From Lacticaseibacillus zhaodongensis (lineage in GTDB: Bacteria > Bacillota > Bacilli > Lactobacillales > Lactobacillaceae), in contig NZ_BLBG01000001.1 in NCBI RefSeq assembly GCF_009687905.1, forward strand, positions 1 through 64,000: a stretch of 64,000 bases of DNA. The letters are read 5' to 3'. Within the stretch, counting starts at the first letter, position 1, and every line of letters begins with the position of its first letter. This document shows positions 33,822 through 42,234 of this stretch, one piece after another. The notes beneath the pieces were generated by a model. It saw only the letters and a program-made list of their open reading frames with translations. It was not told where the DNA came from and ran no database searches. The position numbers and the translations under genes are program-made.

Positions 33822-34401
33822 CATGATGTTTGCTTGCGCGGCCGATTTTGTTCTGCACGGGTTTGACGGTGATTTTGTATTGCGTACAGATGGCTGCGAA
33901 TTGTTTTTGAGCGGCGGCGTGGTCGGTGTATTCCATTTCTAATTCCCAATCAGTGTAGCCGTCTTCGAAGTGGCTCCAGTCGAGGACCAGTTTGCCGGCG
34001 GGCAGGATGCATTCTTGCCTAGTCGTACGCATGCTGGCGAAAGCGCTCAGTTCTTGAATCGTGAAGCCCATCGCCAGCAACTGCTTAGCCACGGTTCCCT
34101 CAGTGACCGGGTGCCCGCTTGCGATGGCGGCCTGCGCCGCGCTAAGTGTTAGCCGGTCGGTGTATTCAATGATCCGGCGGTCGACCGTACCAGAGGATTG
34201 GGCCTTCAGGGTCTGCTCCGCGTAGTCAGCGAACACCCGGATGCGCAGGGCATCGTTCGCGGCCGCCAGCCGGTGCGTTTTGTCGTCGAAATAGATATTG
34301 GTCTGGGTAAAGGCCGGCGCAAACTTAAAATCTTGCCGGAGTGCTGCGGCTTGATCGGCGCTGATAATGGTCTTAAACTCCCGCTCTAGTGAAATGCTCA
34401 T
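33808..34401 (-). CDS. CYTH-domain (triphosphate tunnel) protein
   Basis: 197 residues. ExExK signature at E6-R-E8-F-K10 begins the CYTH barrel; further family features are YFDDKTHRLAAANDALRIR (about 37-56) and WELEMEY near 155. CYTH enzymes hydrolyse inorganic or nucleoside triphosphates, or make cAMP in a few cases. It is divergent from relQ, an arrangement common in Bacillota (yjbK-yjbM), and overlaps coiA at the 3' end. The physiological substrate is unknown. Confidence 0.92.
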   Translation of the reverse strand: MSISLEREFKTIISADQAAALRQDFKFAPAFTQTNIYFDDKTHRLAAANDALRIRVFADYAEQTLKAQSSGTVDRRIIEYTDRLTLSAAQAAIASGHPVTEGTVAKQLLAMGFTIQELSAFASMRTTRQECILPAGKLVLDWSHFEDGYTDWELEMEYTDHAAAQKQFAAICTQYKITVKPVQNKIGRASKHHVKKS

Positions 34402-34540
34402 GAGTTGGTCCTCCCCAATAATTCGTGATTCTCTCAGCTAGCCCCATATTAACACCGTCGCGATAAAAGTGGGCGGCGGTGTTATCTCTTTGTGGTCTTT
34501 GCTATAATGTACCGGAATACATAATAGTGGAGGGACTTGC

Positions 34541-35293
34541 ATGGTACAGAATTGGGACGTATTTTTAATGCCATATGAACAGGCTGTTTCGGAACTTAAA
34601 ATTAAGTTTCGTGGCATGCGGAAACAGTACCAGCAGGCTAGCAAGCACTCACCAATTGAATTTGTGACGGCGCGAGTCAAGTCGGTGGATTCGATTATTG
34701 AAAAGCAGGCACGGCGTTACATCGCTGATGATGTGCTCGAAACCGATATGCAGGATATCGCCGGGGTGCGCATCATGTGTCAGTTTGTTGAGGATATTTA
34801 TGCGGTGGTTGACCTTTTGCACCAGCGCACCGACATGACCGTGCTCGAGGAACGCGACTACGTGACTAATGTGAAGTCGTCCGGTTACCGCTCCTACCAC
34901 GTAATTATTGAGTACCCCGTGCAGTTGGTTGATGGTGAGAAGAAAATTCTGGCGGAGATCCAAATTCGTACTATGTCGATGAACTTCTGGGCGACCATTG
35001 AACACTCGCTGAATTACAAGTATCAGGGTGAGTTCCCTGACGACTTGAAGGCCCGGCTCAAGCGTGCCGCTGAAGCCAGTTTCCAGCTGGATAAGGAAAT
35101 GTCCGAAATCCGCGAAGAAATTCAGGAAGCCCAACAACTGTTTTCCTATGGCAAGGGGCAGGATCTGCCGCAGATGCAGGGGATGCAGTTCAAGGACAGC
35201 GACAATCAAACTGATGGTGACGAGTCTTCGAACACGGATGACTCCGGCGCCAGCAGGCAGCATGATGATGGTCAGGACGACGGGGAGAAATAG
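34541..35293 (+). CDS. relQ: Small alarmone synthetase RelQ ((p)ppGpp synthetase)
   Basis: 250 residues, synthetase domain only. Makes pppGpp/ppGpp from ATP and GTP or GDP. Catalytic features: DIAGVRIMCQF near 72, SSGYRSYHVI near 112, and EIQIRTMSMNFWATIEHSLNYK near 135-156. There is no HD hydrolase domain. After the family core an unusual acidic tail of about 35 residues rich in D, S and N ends the protein. SD TGGAGGG; perfect -10 TATAAT at 34503. First gene of relQ-ppnK-rluD, a standard Bacillota operon. Confidence 0.95.
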   Translation: MVQNWDVFLMPYEQAVSELKIKFRGMRKQYQQASKHSPIEFVTARVKSVDSIIEKQARRYIADDVLETDMQDIAGVRIMCQFVEDIYAVVDLLHQRTDMTVLEERDYVTNVKSSGYRSYHVIIEYPVQLVDGEKKILAEIQIRTMSMNFWATIEHSLNYKYQGEFPDDLKARLKRAAEASFQLDKEMSEIREEIQEAQQLFSYGKGQDLPQMQGMQFKDSDNQTDGDESSNTDDSGASRQHDDGQDDGEK

Positions 35294-35296
35294 CGA

Positions 35297-36097
35297 ATGC
35301 GAGTATGGGTTTTTAGCAATTCAGGCACGGCTAGTACCAACGCCGCTCACAGTTTGAACAAGAAGCTGAAGGCGGCGGGCTTCACAATCAATCCCGCGCG
35401 GCCAGACGTTGTGATTACTGTTGGTGGTGACGGTACTCTGTTGTCAGCGTTTCACCGGTACAACGCCGCCCTCGACAAAATCCGCTTTGTGGGTGTCCAC
35501 ACCGGGCACCTCGGCTTTTACACCGACTGGCGCGATTACGAGCTGGATGAGCTAGTGACCGCACTTAAAAATGACCATGGCGAACGCATTGGCTACCCCT
35601 TGCTCGACATCCTGGTGACCTACGCCGATGACACGACCGGGCATTACGTTGCACTCAATGAGGCCACGTTAAAGCGCGCCAGCAGCACGATGAAAACTGA
35701 TGTTTACATCAAGGATAATTTCTTTGAGAGCTTCCGTGGGGATGGTTTGTGCATTTGCACGCCGACTGGGTCCACTGCATACTCCAAGTCTAATGGCGGT
35801 GCGGTGCTTCATCCGCGGCTCCAGGCCCTGCAGGTGACCGAGATTGCTTCTATCAACAACCGGGTCTTCCGGTCCCTGTCCGCACCAATCATTTTGGCCC
35901 CCGACGAGTGGGTGGTGCTCAAGCCGGCTAGTGATGTCCAGTACGTCATGACCATTGATCAGTTCCACATGTCCGACCGGCCAATCAAGTCGGTCCGCTA
36001 CCAGATTGCTGACGAGCACATTTATTTTGCCAAGTACCGCCACATGCACTTCTGGGACCGAGTCGAGGATGCCTTTATTGGGGCGAAGAAAGAATGA
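35297..36097 (+). CDS. ppnK: NAD kinase
   Basis: 266 residues. Phosphorylates NAD to NADP. Signatures: GGDGTLLSAFHRY near 44, HTGHLGFY near 72, NEATLKR near 118 and TPTGSTAYSKSNGG near 152. It starts three bases after the relQ stop and overlaps rluD by four bases (ATGA), so the three are translationally coupled. Confidence 0.97.
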   Translation: MRVWVFSNSGTASTNAAHSLNKKLKAAGFTINPARPDVVITVGGDGTLLSAFHRYNAALDKIRFVGVHTGHLGFYTDWRDYELDELVTALKNDHGERIGYPLLDILVTYADDTTGHYVALNEATLKRASSTMKTDVYIKDNFFESFRGDGLCICTPTGSTAYSKSNGGAVLHPRLQALQVTEIASINNRVFRSLSAPIILAPDEWVVLKPASDVQYVMTIDQFHMSDRPIKSVRYQIADEHIYFAKYRHMHFWDRVEDAFIGAKKE

Positions 36098-36984
36098 TCC
36101 TGAAGTGGTATTACCGCGGCCAGCCGCAGCGCCTGCAGCACTTCATGCTGACGCAGGGCTTTAGCTCCGCGCAATTAACGCGGCTCAAGTTTCACGGCGG
36201 CAGTGTGTACGTGAATCATAAGCAACGCAAAACCACCTTCATGCTCCACGACGGTGATATCGTGCGCGTCATCATGGCTCCCGAAGTGCCCGCCGATGCG
36301 GTGGTGGCCACTCCTGGGGCCATTGATATTATTTATGAGGACCGCGACCTGTTGATCGTGAACAAGCCCGCAGGAACCGCGTCGATTCCGGCGGCCAACA
36401 AGCAGCCTGACTCCATGGCCAATTTGGTGAAGGCCTACCTGCAGCGCAGTGGGGCGGAGAGCACCGCTATCCACGTGGTGACGCGGCTCGACCGCGACAC
36501 GAGTGGCCTGATGATTTTTGCCAAGCACAGCTTCGCGCACACGCTCCTCGACCGCCAGCTGCACACCGCAGACATGGACAAGCAGTACCTCGCGCTGAGT
36601 TCGGGGCCGGTCCCAATGGCTGCTCACGGCTGGATCATCCTCCGCTTGGGGCTTTCGGACGGCTTTTACATGCGCCGGGCCGTGGTGCCACAGGGCAAAA
36701 TTTCCGTGACCGAATACGCCACCCTGGCGCAGCGCGGCCGCTACGCCCTTAGTCGTGTTTACTTGCACACCGGGCGCACGCACCAGATTCGCGTGCACTT
36801 CGCCGCGATTGGGCGGCCGCTGCTTGGGGATACACTGTACGGCGGTGAGTTACCAACAGGTAGGCAGGCGCTGCACTGCAGCGACCTGACCGTGCGCCAA
36901 CCGTTCACCGGCGAGTTGTTGCACCTGCACGCCCCGCTCCCGGCGGATATGCAGGCGTTGATGACAAAAGTCGGGTTGCAATAG
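36094..36984 (+). CDS. Pseudouridine synthase, RluD/RluA family
   Basis: 296 residues. Converts uridine to pseudouridine in rRNA or tRNA. The catalytic Asp lies in RLDRDTSGLMIFAK near 134; the N-terminal S4-like segment is present (about 12-60), and GRTHQIRVHFAAIG near 226 is the conserved C-terminal motif. Overlaps ppnK by ATGA and ends the operon before a terminator. The exact target uridine cannot be told. Confidence 0.93.
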   Translation: MILKWYYRGQPQRLQHFMLTQGFSSAQLTRLKFHGGSVYVNHKQRKTTFMLHDGDIVRVIMAPEVPADAVVATPGAIDIIYEDRDLLIVNKPAGTASIPAANKQPDSMANLVKAYLQRSGAESTAIHVVTRLDRDTSGLMIFAKHSFAHTLLDRQLHTADMDKQYLALSSGPVPMAAHGWIILRLGLSDGFYMRRAVVPQGKISVTEYATLAQRGRYALSRVYLHTGRTHQIRVHFAAIGRPLLGDTLYGGELPTGRQALHCSDLTVRQPFTGELLHLHAPLPADMQALMTKVGLQ

Positions 36985-36987
36985 ACA

Positions 36988-37023
36988 GAAGTGGCTGGTC
37001 CCTGCTGAGGCCAGCCACTTTTA
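36988..37023 (+). terminator. Terminator of the relQ-ppnK-rluD operon
   Basis: AAGTGGCTGG / CCAGCCACTT hairpin followed by TTA directly after the stop. Confidence 0.88.
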
Positions 37024-37047
37024 ACATGTATTTTTGGGGGAATGATC

Positions 37048-37716
37048 GTGTCACGCAAAACAAAGATTTCGGCCGCTCGGCAAGTGAGCTACTTCGTCAT
37101 TTCGATTCTGATCAACGCTTTGGGTAACGCCCTGACCGTCACGCTGAATCTTGGCAGCGCACTCTGGACCGCTTCGGCCGTGAACCTGAGCCACCTGCTA
37201 CCACTGTCACTAGCCGTCATCATGGCGGCTGAAGGGGTGGGCTTGGTCATTCTCAACGCAATCATTCTGGGCAAAATCGAGTGGCAGCGGATTGCCGGCA
37301 ACCTGCTCTTTGTTTTCCCCTTCAGTTTTTTGATTGGGCGGATGGTTGTGCTGCTTGGTTTCCTGCACATCACCGGCTTGCCGCTGTTAGTACGGATAAT
37401 TCTCGATATCCTGGGCATCGTGTTCATCGGGATCGGCATATCGATTTATCAGCGGCTGAACATAATTTTGCACCCGGCGGATGACTTCATGCAGATTTTG
37501 CGCTTCAAATTCTGCCGGGGGCATGCCGCCTGGGCCCAATTGCTATCCTTCACGCCGCCGATTATGCTCTTGATTCTGACCGTTAGCTGCGGGGTGCCCC
37601 TGGCCGCCATCAACATCGGCACACTGTTTGCACTTTTGTTCCAAGGCAGTGTTGTGGGAATCGCCGACAAGGTGGTTTTTCCGCACCTGCCGCATCTGCG
37701 GTTGGGAATGAACTAG
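37048..37716 (+). CDS. YczE-like integral membrane protein
   Basis: 222 residues with about five to six membrane helices, resembling the YczE/YitT-type family of unknown function: LNALGNALTV near 25 and YQRLNIILHPADDFM near 140. The start is probably GTG (MSRKTKIS), because SD GGGGG is seven bases before it; the in-frame ATG at 37042 is only one base after that SD. Convergent with the glycosylase gene, with no hairpin between. Confidence 0.78.
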   Translation: MSRKTKISAARQVSYFVISILINALGNALTVTLNLGSALWTASAVNLSHLLPLSLAVIMAAEGVGLVILNAIILGKIEWQRIAGNLLFVFPFSFLIGRMVVLLGFLHITGLPLLVRIILDILGIVFIGIGISIYQRLNIILHPADDFMQILRFKFCRGHAAWAQLLSFTPPIMLLILTVSCGVPLAAINIGTLFALLFQGSVVGIADKVVFPHLPHLRLGMN

Positions 37717-37721
37717 TTTGC

Positions 37722-38351
37722 TCAAAGCTGCAGACGGTACCGATCAATGAGATCGAACGCATCTGTTCCCAGTTTCCCGTAGTCATCGAGGAGGGCGTGA
37801 AACTCCTGCGCGCGGACCACGTTCAAATCAAAATGGGGGGCAACTGCAGTCTGTAGCTGCTGGTAGTTGGCGTTCAGGCCTGCCAGCGGATTGAAAAGTC
37901 GGCGGGTGTAACTGTCCGCCACGAAGGCACTGCGCATGAAGACATACAAGAGCAGGACGTCCGCGGTCTCGTTGCCAATTCCGGGCAGAGTGCGGAGGTG
38001 CTTGCGTAGTTTTGCTGTTGGCAACTTGGTCAGGGTTTGGTAATCATCCCTGTACATGGTGAGTGCGGTGCGTAGGTAGCGCGTTTTGGCCTTGTAGAAC
38101 CCGCTGGGGCGGATCAGTTCCTGCAATTCTTCGTCGCTGAGTGCCAAAATCGCACCCAAGCCGAAATTAGTGGCCGCGTTTAGATTGATGAGGGCACGGT
38201 CGACATTCCGCCAATTGGTGTTTTGAATCAGGATCATGCCGCAAATGAGTTGCACGGTGCTACCGGCCGGCCACCAGTGGCGTGGGCCCATGCGGTCGTA
38301 CAGAATTTCGTATAAGTTATTAACAGTGATTGTACGTAACTTAGCAGCCAT
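37722..38351 (-). CDS. Endonuclease III-like HhH-GPD DNA glycosylase
   Basis: 209 residues. Helix-hairpin-helix LRTLPGIGNETADVLLLYVF near 117-136, then the catalytic Asp in VADSYTRR near 144. The Lys that gives Nth its lyase activity is replaced (GIGNETAD instead of G-x-G-x-KTA), and the four C-terminal Cys of the FeS cluster are missing. It is therefore probably a monofunctional base-excision glycosylase. SD AAAGGAGG before ATG. Monocistronic, separated from cutC by a bidirectional terminator. Confidence 0.88.
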   Translation of the reverse strand: MAAKLRTITVNNLYEILYDRMGPRHWWPAGSTVQLICGMILIQNTNWRNVDRALINLNAATNFGLGAILALSDEELQELIRPSGFYKAKTRYLRTALTMYRDDYQTLTKLPTAKLRKHLRTLPGIGNETADVLLLYVFMRSAFVADSYTRRLFNPLAGLNANYQQLQTAVAPHFDLNVVRAQEFHALLDDYGKLGTDAFDLIDRYRLQL

Positions 38352-38401
38352 TGGGTGGCCTCCTTTTACTTAGTATTAGCTTAGCGCATTTGGGGGCACG
38401 C

Positions 38402-38438
38402 AAAAACGGACGTCAGCTGAATTCTGACGTCCGTTTTT
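38402..38438 (-). terminator. Terminator of cutC
   Basis: AAAAACGGACGTCAG / CTGACGTCCGTTTTT hairpin with flanks suited to either direction. It lies behind cutC on the minus strand. Confidence 0.92.
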
Positions 38439-38458
38439 ATATTGCTCAGTTCATGCTG

Positions 38459-39103
38459 TTAGGCCTTCAGTTCTCCAAGAACATGTGTACCGTGAGCCTG
38501 GTTAACACCAATGTACTTGCAGATCTGGTCCTTGTTGCCGTCGTTCACACCGGCACCAGGAAGGATTTCAATCCGCCCGTCTGCCCAGTCAACGATTTGC
38601 TTGAGCTGGTCGAGATTGTCGAGTACGTTTGTGTCGAGCAGGCCACCGTGGGACAGGATCCGGGTGAAGCCTTTTTCAACGAGCCAGTCCATGGCTTCCT
38701 TTTGGTTCTCCTTAGGAATCCAGTCGAAGCAGAGGTTGCAGACCAGTTGCATGCCACCAGCGGCCGCAATCAGGTTTTCCATTGCGTCCTTGTCGAGCTG
38801 GTTGTCCTTGGTCAGCACACCGAAGATAACGGCGTCCATGCCCAATGCCTGGAATTCGAGCATGTCGTGTTCCATGATCTTCAGTTCGGTGTCGTTGAAG
38901 TAGTAGTCACCACCGCGGGGGCGGACCATTGCGACAACAGTGGCGTTGTGCTCGTGGCAGTACTTGAGACTTTCGATTGCAGTACCCTTGCTGGCAGTGG
39001 TGCCGCCAGCGGTCAGGTTACCGGTCAGCTCGATGCGCTGGGCACCGGCCGCCATAGCGGCAGGGACAAGGGTAAAGTTTTCAACAGCAACTTCATTTAG
39101 CAT
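38459..39103 (-). CDS. cutC: CutC family protein
   Basis: 214 residues, a TIM barrel. Motifs MLNEVAVENF at the start, RIELTGNLTAGGTTAS near 23, MVRPRGGDYYF near 59 and ILPGAGVN near 182 define the family. It was named for copper homeostasis but a copper role is doubtful in many bacteria; in mammals and some bacteria it is suspected to be an enzyme. SD TGGAGGAA. The uppP gene lies upstream with 73 bp between, so co-transcription is possible. Confidence 0.95.
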   Translation of the reverse strand: MLNEVAVENFTLVPAAMAAGAQRIELTGNLTAGGTTASKGTAIESLKYCHEHNATVVAMVRPRGGDYYFNDTELKIMEHDMLEFQALGMDAVIFGVLTKDNQLDKDAMENLIAAAGGMQLVCNLCFDWIPKENQKEAMDWLVEKGFTRILSHGGLLDTNVLDNLDQLKQIVDWADGRIEILPGAGVNDGNKDQICKYIGVNQAHGTHVLGELKA

Positions 39104-39176
39104 TGATAGATTTCCTCCAGTTTATAATGCGGATGATCCGCGATATTCCGGTGGCGCCGCACGACGCGGCCGGTGG

Positions 39177-39998
39177 TTACAGAACCATGACTAAAATAAT
39201 GACGATCCCGAGGGCGATTCGGTACCAGCCAAAGCCGGTGAAATCGTGCCCCTGAACGAATTTGAGGAGCCACTTGATTGTGACCCAAGCCACAACCATC
39301 GAAACGAGAAAGCCAGTTGCCAGAACTAGGGAGTCGCTCATCGTGAAGGTGTTACCCTGCGCGAAGAACTTGCCCATTTTGAGGATGGACACCCCGAACA
39401 TGGTCGGAATGGCCAGGAAGAACGAGAACTCGGTGGCCACGTACCGGCTAGTGCCGAGCAAAATCGCCCCGAGAATGGTGACCCCGCTTCGGCTGGTTCC
39501 AGGCACGATGGAGAGCGCCTGGAACAGGCCGATCATGATGGCTAGCTGGTATGAGATGTCGGCCAGACTGGTGATAGCTGGGGTCCGGTGCTTATTGTAA
39601 CGTTCAATAATGATGAACAAAATCCCGTAGACGATCAGGGTCGTTGCGATGACCGGTGGTGTCTGCAGGTGTTTGTCCATCCAGTCATTCAGCGGCAAGC
39701 CGATAACGACGCTGGGGATGACCGCGATAATGACCTTTGCCCACAGCACCCACGTGGACTGTTTTTCTTGGTGGCTCTTGCTTGGGGCCAGCGGGTTGAG
39801 CTTGTTGAAGTACAGGAACACAACCGCCATGATGGCACCGAGTTGAATCACGTAATTGAACATGTACTTGAAGTCCGCGCTTTGCTGCATGTGGATAATT
39901 GATTGGACCAGATCAATGTGACCAGTGGAACTGACGGGCAGGAACTCGGTGAGCCCCTCGACAATTCCGATGATGATTGCTTTCAGTATGTTAACCAT
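39177..39998 (-). CDS. uppP: Undecaprenyl-diphosphatase (bacitracin resistance)
   Basis: 273 residues, about eight helices. Recycles undecaprenyl diphosphate to the monophosphate carrier for peptidoglycan and teichoic acid synthesis. The active-site motifs EGLTEFLPVSSTGH (14-27) and PGTSRSGVTI near 172 are intact. SD GGAGACAC. It probably shares a transcript with cutC. Confidence 0.97.
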   Translation of the reverse strand: MVNILKAIIIGIVEGLTEFLPVSSTGHIDLVQSIIHMQQSADFKYMFNYVIQLGAIMAVVFLYFNKLNPLAPSKSHQEKQSTWVLWAKVIIAVIPSVVIGLPLNDWMDKHLQTPPVIATTLIVYGILFIIIERYNKHRTPAITSLADISYQLAIMIGLFQALSIVPGTSRSGVTILGAILLGTSRYVATEFSFFLAIPTMFGVSILKMGKFFAQGNTFTMSDSLVLATGFLVSMVVAWVTIKWLLKFVQGHDFTGFGWYRIALGIVIILVMVL

Positions 39999-40091
39999 TG
40001 CTTAGTGTCTCCTCCATTTTCACAATGGTTTCAGTATAGCAAACCAGCGGCCCAATAGCGGTATAGCGCGGGGATTTAGTAAAATTTTGCT

Positions 40092-41120
40092 TTATTCAAA
40101 CAGCACGCAAACGGCTTCGGGAGTCGCGATGTTGATTGCGGTTGGCAGTAGTTCACCGTTGACCGGGTCGCGGCGGTACAGCGTGCCGTTGTCGGTGTTT
40201 TGGTTGACAGCGAGGACATAGTTGCCACTCGGGTCAATGTTGAAGTCCCGCGGGAACTCCCCGAAGGTGCTGACGTAGCGGTGGAAAGTGGCGCTACCAC
40301 TGCCATCCAGGTTGAACTGAGCGATACTGTTGTGACCGCGGTTGCTGACGTACAGGAACTTACCGTCAGCACTGATGCGGACCGCAGCCGCGCCGTTGTG
40401 TTCGGTCCAGTCGGCGGGGATGGTGCTCAAGACTTCCCGCGGGCTGAAGCTACCATCGGTTGGGTCGTAGTCCAGAACTTCTAGTGAACTACTTAGCTCA
40501 CCGGCGAGGTAGGCAACGGACATTTTGGGGTTGAAGACGATGTGCCGGGGGCCAAAACCTGGTGTGGTGTGGAAGACTGTCGGTGTGCCCAACTTGCCAG
40601 CAGCGCTGACGGGGTAGGTGCTGACGGTATCGTTACCGAGGTCAACAACGACGAGGCGCTTGTCGGGTGTCAAACTTGCATAGTGGACGTGGCTGGCTTC
40701 TTGTTCCGGCCGCGGCCCCTTCCCGTCGTGCTTGACCTCATCGGTTGCGGAGAGGCTACCGTCTTCGCGGATACTGTAAACGTTGACCCGGCCTTCGTGG
40801 TAGTTGGCCGCGAAGACGAGCTGGCGGTCCTCATCGACGCCGACGTGGGCCGGCGAGGTGCCCGGTTCCATCACCTGATTGAGGACGCGGGGCTTTGCGC
40901 CTTTGAGGTCAATTGCTGCGACCCCACCGGCACCTTCACCGGCTGCAACTGTATAGAGGACGTGTGCCCGAGACTCAGCTAGGTAGGTCGGACCACTAAT
41001 TGCGTCGCAGTACGGCAGTGGTGTGCTGACACTACCCGTATCCAAATCTAATTCGGCGCGATAAATGCCTTTACCTTCCTTGCGGGTGTAACCACCCAGG
41101 ATGATGTTTTCTTTGCTCAA
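40092..41120 (-). CDS. Lactonase family beta-propeller (6-phosphogluconolactonase-like)
   Basis: 342 residues of the seven-bladed Pgl type that hydrolyses 6-phosphogluconolactone or a similar lactone. Repeating blades contain PRHIVFNPKMSVAYLAGE, GKFLYVSNRGHNSIAQF and PSGNYVLAVNQNTDN; the substrate-contact stretch EASHVHYASLTPD is present. The start is TTG (MSKENIILGGYT), fixed by SD GAAGGAGGAA; the frame extends to 41231 through sequence without an SD. It is monocistronic and divergent from the glucitol-type EIIA gene. Confidence 0.88.
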   Translation of the reverse strand: MSKENIILGGYTRKEGKGIYRAELDLDTGSVSTPLPYCDAISGPTYLAESRAHVLYTVAAGEGAGGVAAIDLKGAKPRVLNQVMEPGTSPAHVGVDEDRQLVFAANYHEGRVNVYSIREDGSLSATDEVKHDGKGPRPEQEASHVHYASLTPDKRLVVVDLGNDTVSTYPVSAAGKLGTPTVFHTTPGFGPRHIVFNPKMSVAYLAGELSSSLEVLDYDPTDGSFSPREVLSTIPADWTEHNGAAAVRISADGKFLYVSNRGHNSIAQFNLDGSGSATFHRYVSTFGEFPRDFNIDPSGNYVLAVNQNTDNGTLYRRDPVNGELLPTAINIATPEAVCVLFE

Positions 41121-41260
41121 GCGAATTCCTCCTTCATCGTGGGGAAAATTACCCCACGTTTTGTGTACATTACCCAGTATACAACTTAAGAAAGCGGATT
41201 CGCCACGGAAAAAATATGGTATGCTGAGCATATCATCGAAAAGTGAGGTTGGATAGAAAT

Positions 41261-41638
41261 ATGGAGATTACGGCAAAAGTTCAGGCAATTGGTAAGGATG
41301 CACTCAGCCCTAAGGACGCGATGGTGATTCTGTTCGGGGAAAAGGCGACACCAGAATTGCGGGATGTCTGCGTGATCCAGGAGTTCACGGATCCTGCAGC
41401 GCAGAAGAAGATGCACGTTCGCCCTGGCGATCATATCTACATCAATGACATCAAGTACCGGGTTGCTGGTGTTGGCGGTTTGACCGACGCTAACCTCGAA
41501 CAAATTGCACACGCAACGCTCATTTTTAAGGCCGTCCCGGACGATGACGACGTAATGGGCAACGCAATCTATTTGACACCATTTGCTAAGCCGATCTTTG
41601 AGGTGGGGACAACGATTCGTTACGATTTGGCGGATTAA
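41261..41638 (+). CDS. PTS glucitol/sorbitol-family EIIA, stand-alone
   Basis: 125 residues covering a whole glucitol-type EIIA domain: AMVILFGEKATPELRDVCVI near 20-40, HVRPGDHIYINDIKYRVAGVG near 52-72 and NLEQIAHATLIF near 78. The phosphorylated His of this family may be the His in IAHATLIF, judging by position. No EIIB or EIIC for glucitol is nearby, so it may serve a remote system or act as a regulator. SD GTGAGG is modest. It is followed 33 bp later by the split DUF1648-like gene, possibly in the same transcript. Confidence 0.85.
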   Translation: MEITAKVQAIGKDALSPKDAMVILFGEKATPELRDVCVIQEFTDPAAQKKMHVRPGDHIYINDIKYRVAGVGGLTDANLEQIAHATLIFKAVPDDDDVMGNAIYLTPFAKPIFEVGTTIRYDLAD

Positions 41639-41671
41639 ACAAGCTATTTTGCGTCAGGAGGCGCATTGGTG

Positions 41672-42009
41672 ATGCGAAAATATCGAGTACTGACAGGCGG
41701 CTTTGTTGGCTTGGGTTTTGTAATCACACTGGTATTAATGGTGCTGGCACCAAGAACTGTTGTGATGCACTTTGCTGGTGGCGGGGCTGCTGATAGTTGG
41801 GGGGGAGATCCGGCCTGTTCTTAGAGCCGGTACTTCTTCTGGTTATCGCCTTCTTTTGTGATCGCGCCGCGGTGCGGGAACGCAAACGTGAAGATCTGAG
41901 CGACTTCACCCAACTTTTACCTAATGAATGGCGGTATATGGAGCTACTGCTGATTTGCGTGGTGGCTTTTGCACTGCTGCAGATGTACCAGATTGGGTGG
42001 TTGCACTAA
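41672..42009 (+). pseudogene. DUF1648-like membrane protein split by a frameshift at seven G
   Basis: Frame 1 starts at ATG 41672 (GTG 41669 possible; SD CAGGAGG) and reads MRKYRVLTGGFVGLG through one helix to DSWGG, then stops at 41822-41824. A second frame, one base back, continues from the G-run at 41799-41805 with RSGLFLEPVLLLVIAFF and ends IGWLH at 42009. Together they give about 112 residues with a DUF1648-like pattern (helix, V-V-x-HF...DSWG, further helices). One base more in the run, or a -1 slip on G-GGG-GGA, restores the protein. It may be a sequencing or assembly error, a true mutation, a phase-variable gene or a programmed frameshift. Confidence 0.7.
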
Positions 42010-42046
42010 CATGGGTTTAGACAGCTAGCGCCAGTTAAAAACACGG

Positions 42047-42074
42047 GTGACGCAAATTTTGGAATTTACGCCAC
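42047..42074. repeat. Imperfect 28-bp palindrome
   Basis: GTGACGCAAATT and AATTTACGCCAC flank TTGG; most positions pair. It lies 38 bp after the split gene and before a terminator. Role unknown. Confidence 0.4.
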
Positions 42075-42100
42075 TGCAATCTGAAATCCGAATGGTGTAA

Positions 42101-42146
42101 TACAAACGGGCAAGCTACCAATTTTGGCAGCTTGCCCGTTTGTTTG
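42101..42146. terminator. Bidirectional terminator before the recombinase gene
   Basis: ACAAACGGGCAAGCT / AGCTTGCCCGTTTGT hairpin. It can end the EIIA/DUF1648-like transcript on the plus strand and the recombinase transcript on the minus strand. Confidence 0.85.
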
Positions 42147-42234
42147 CCCATGTTGAAAGTTCCGCGCAGAAACCAATGGTGACGTAATTGGCACATTAGC
42201 AAACTTATTTGTCTAACAAGGAGATTAATATCAA

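Noticed and set aside
38351-39100. Plus-strand frame opposite cutC
   Set aside because: cutC has all family motifs, an SD and a terminator; the opposite frame has none.
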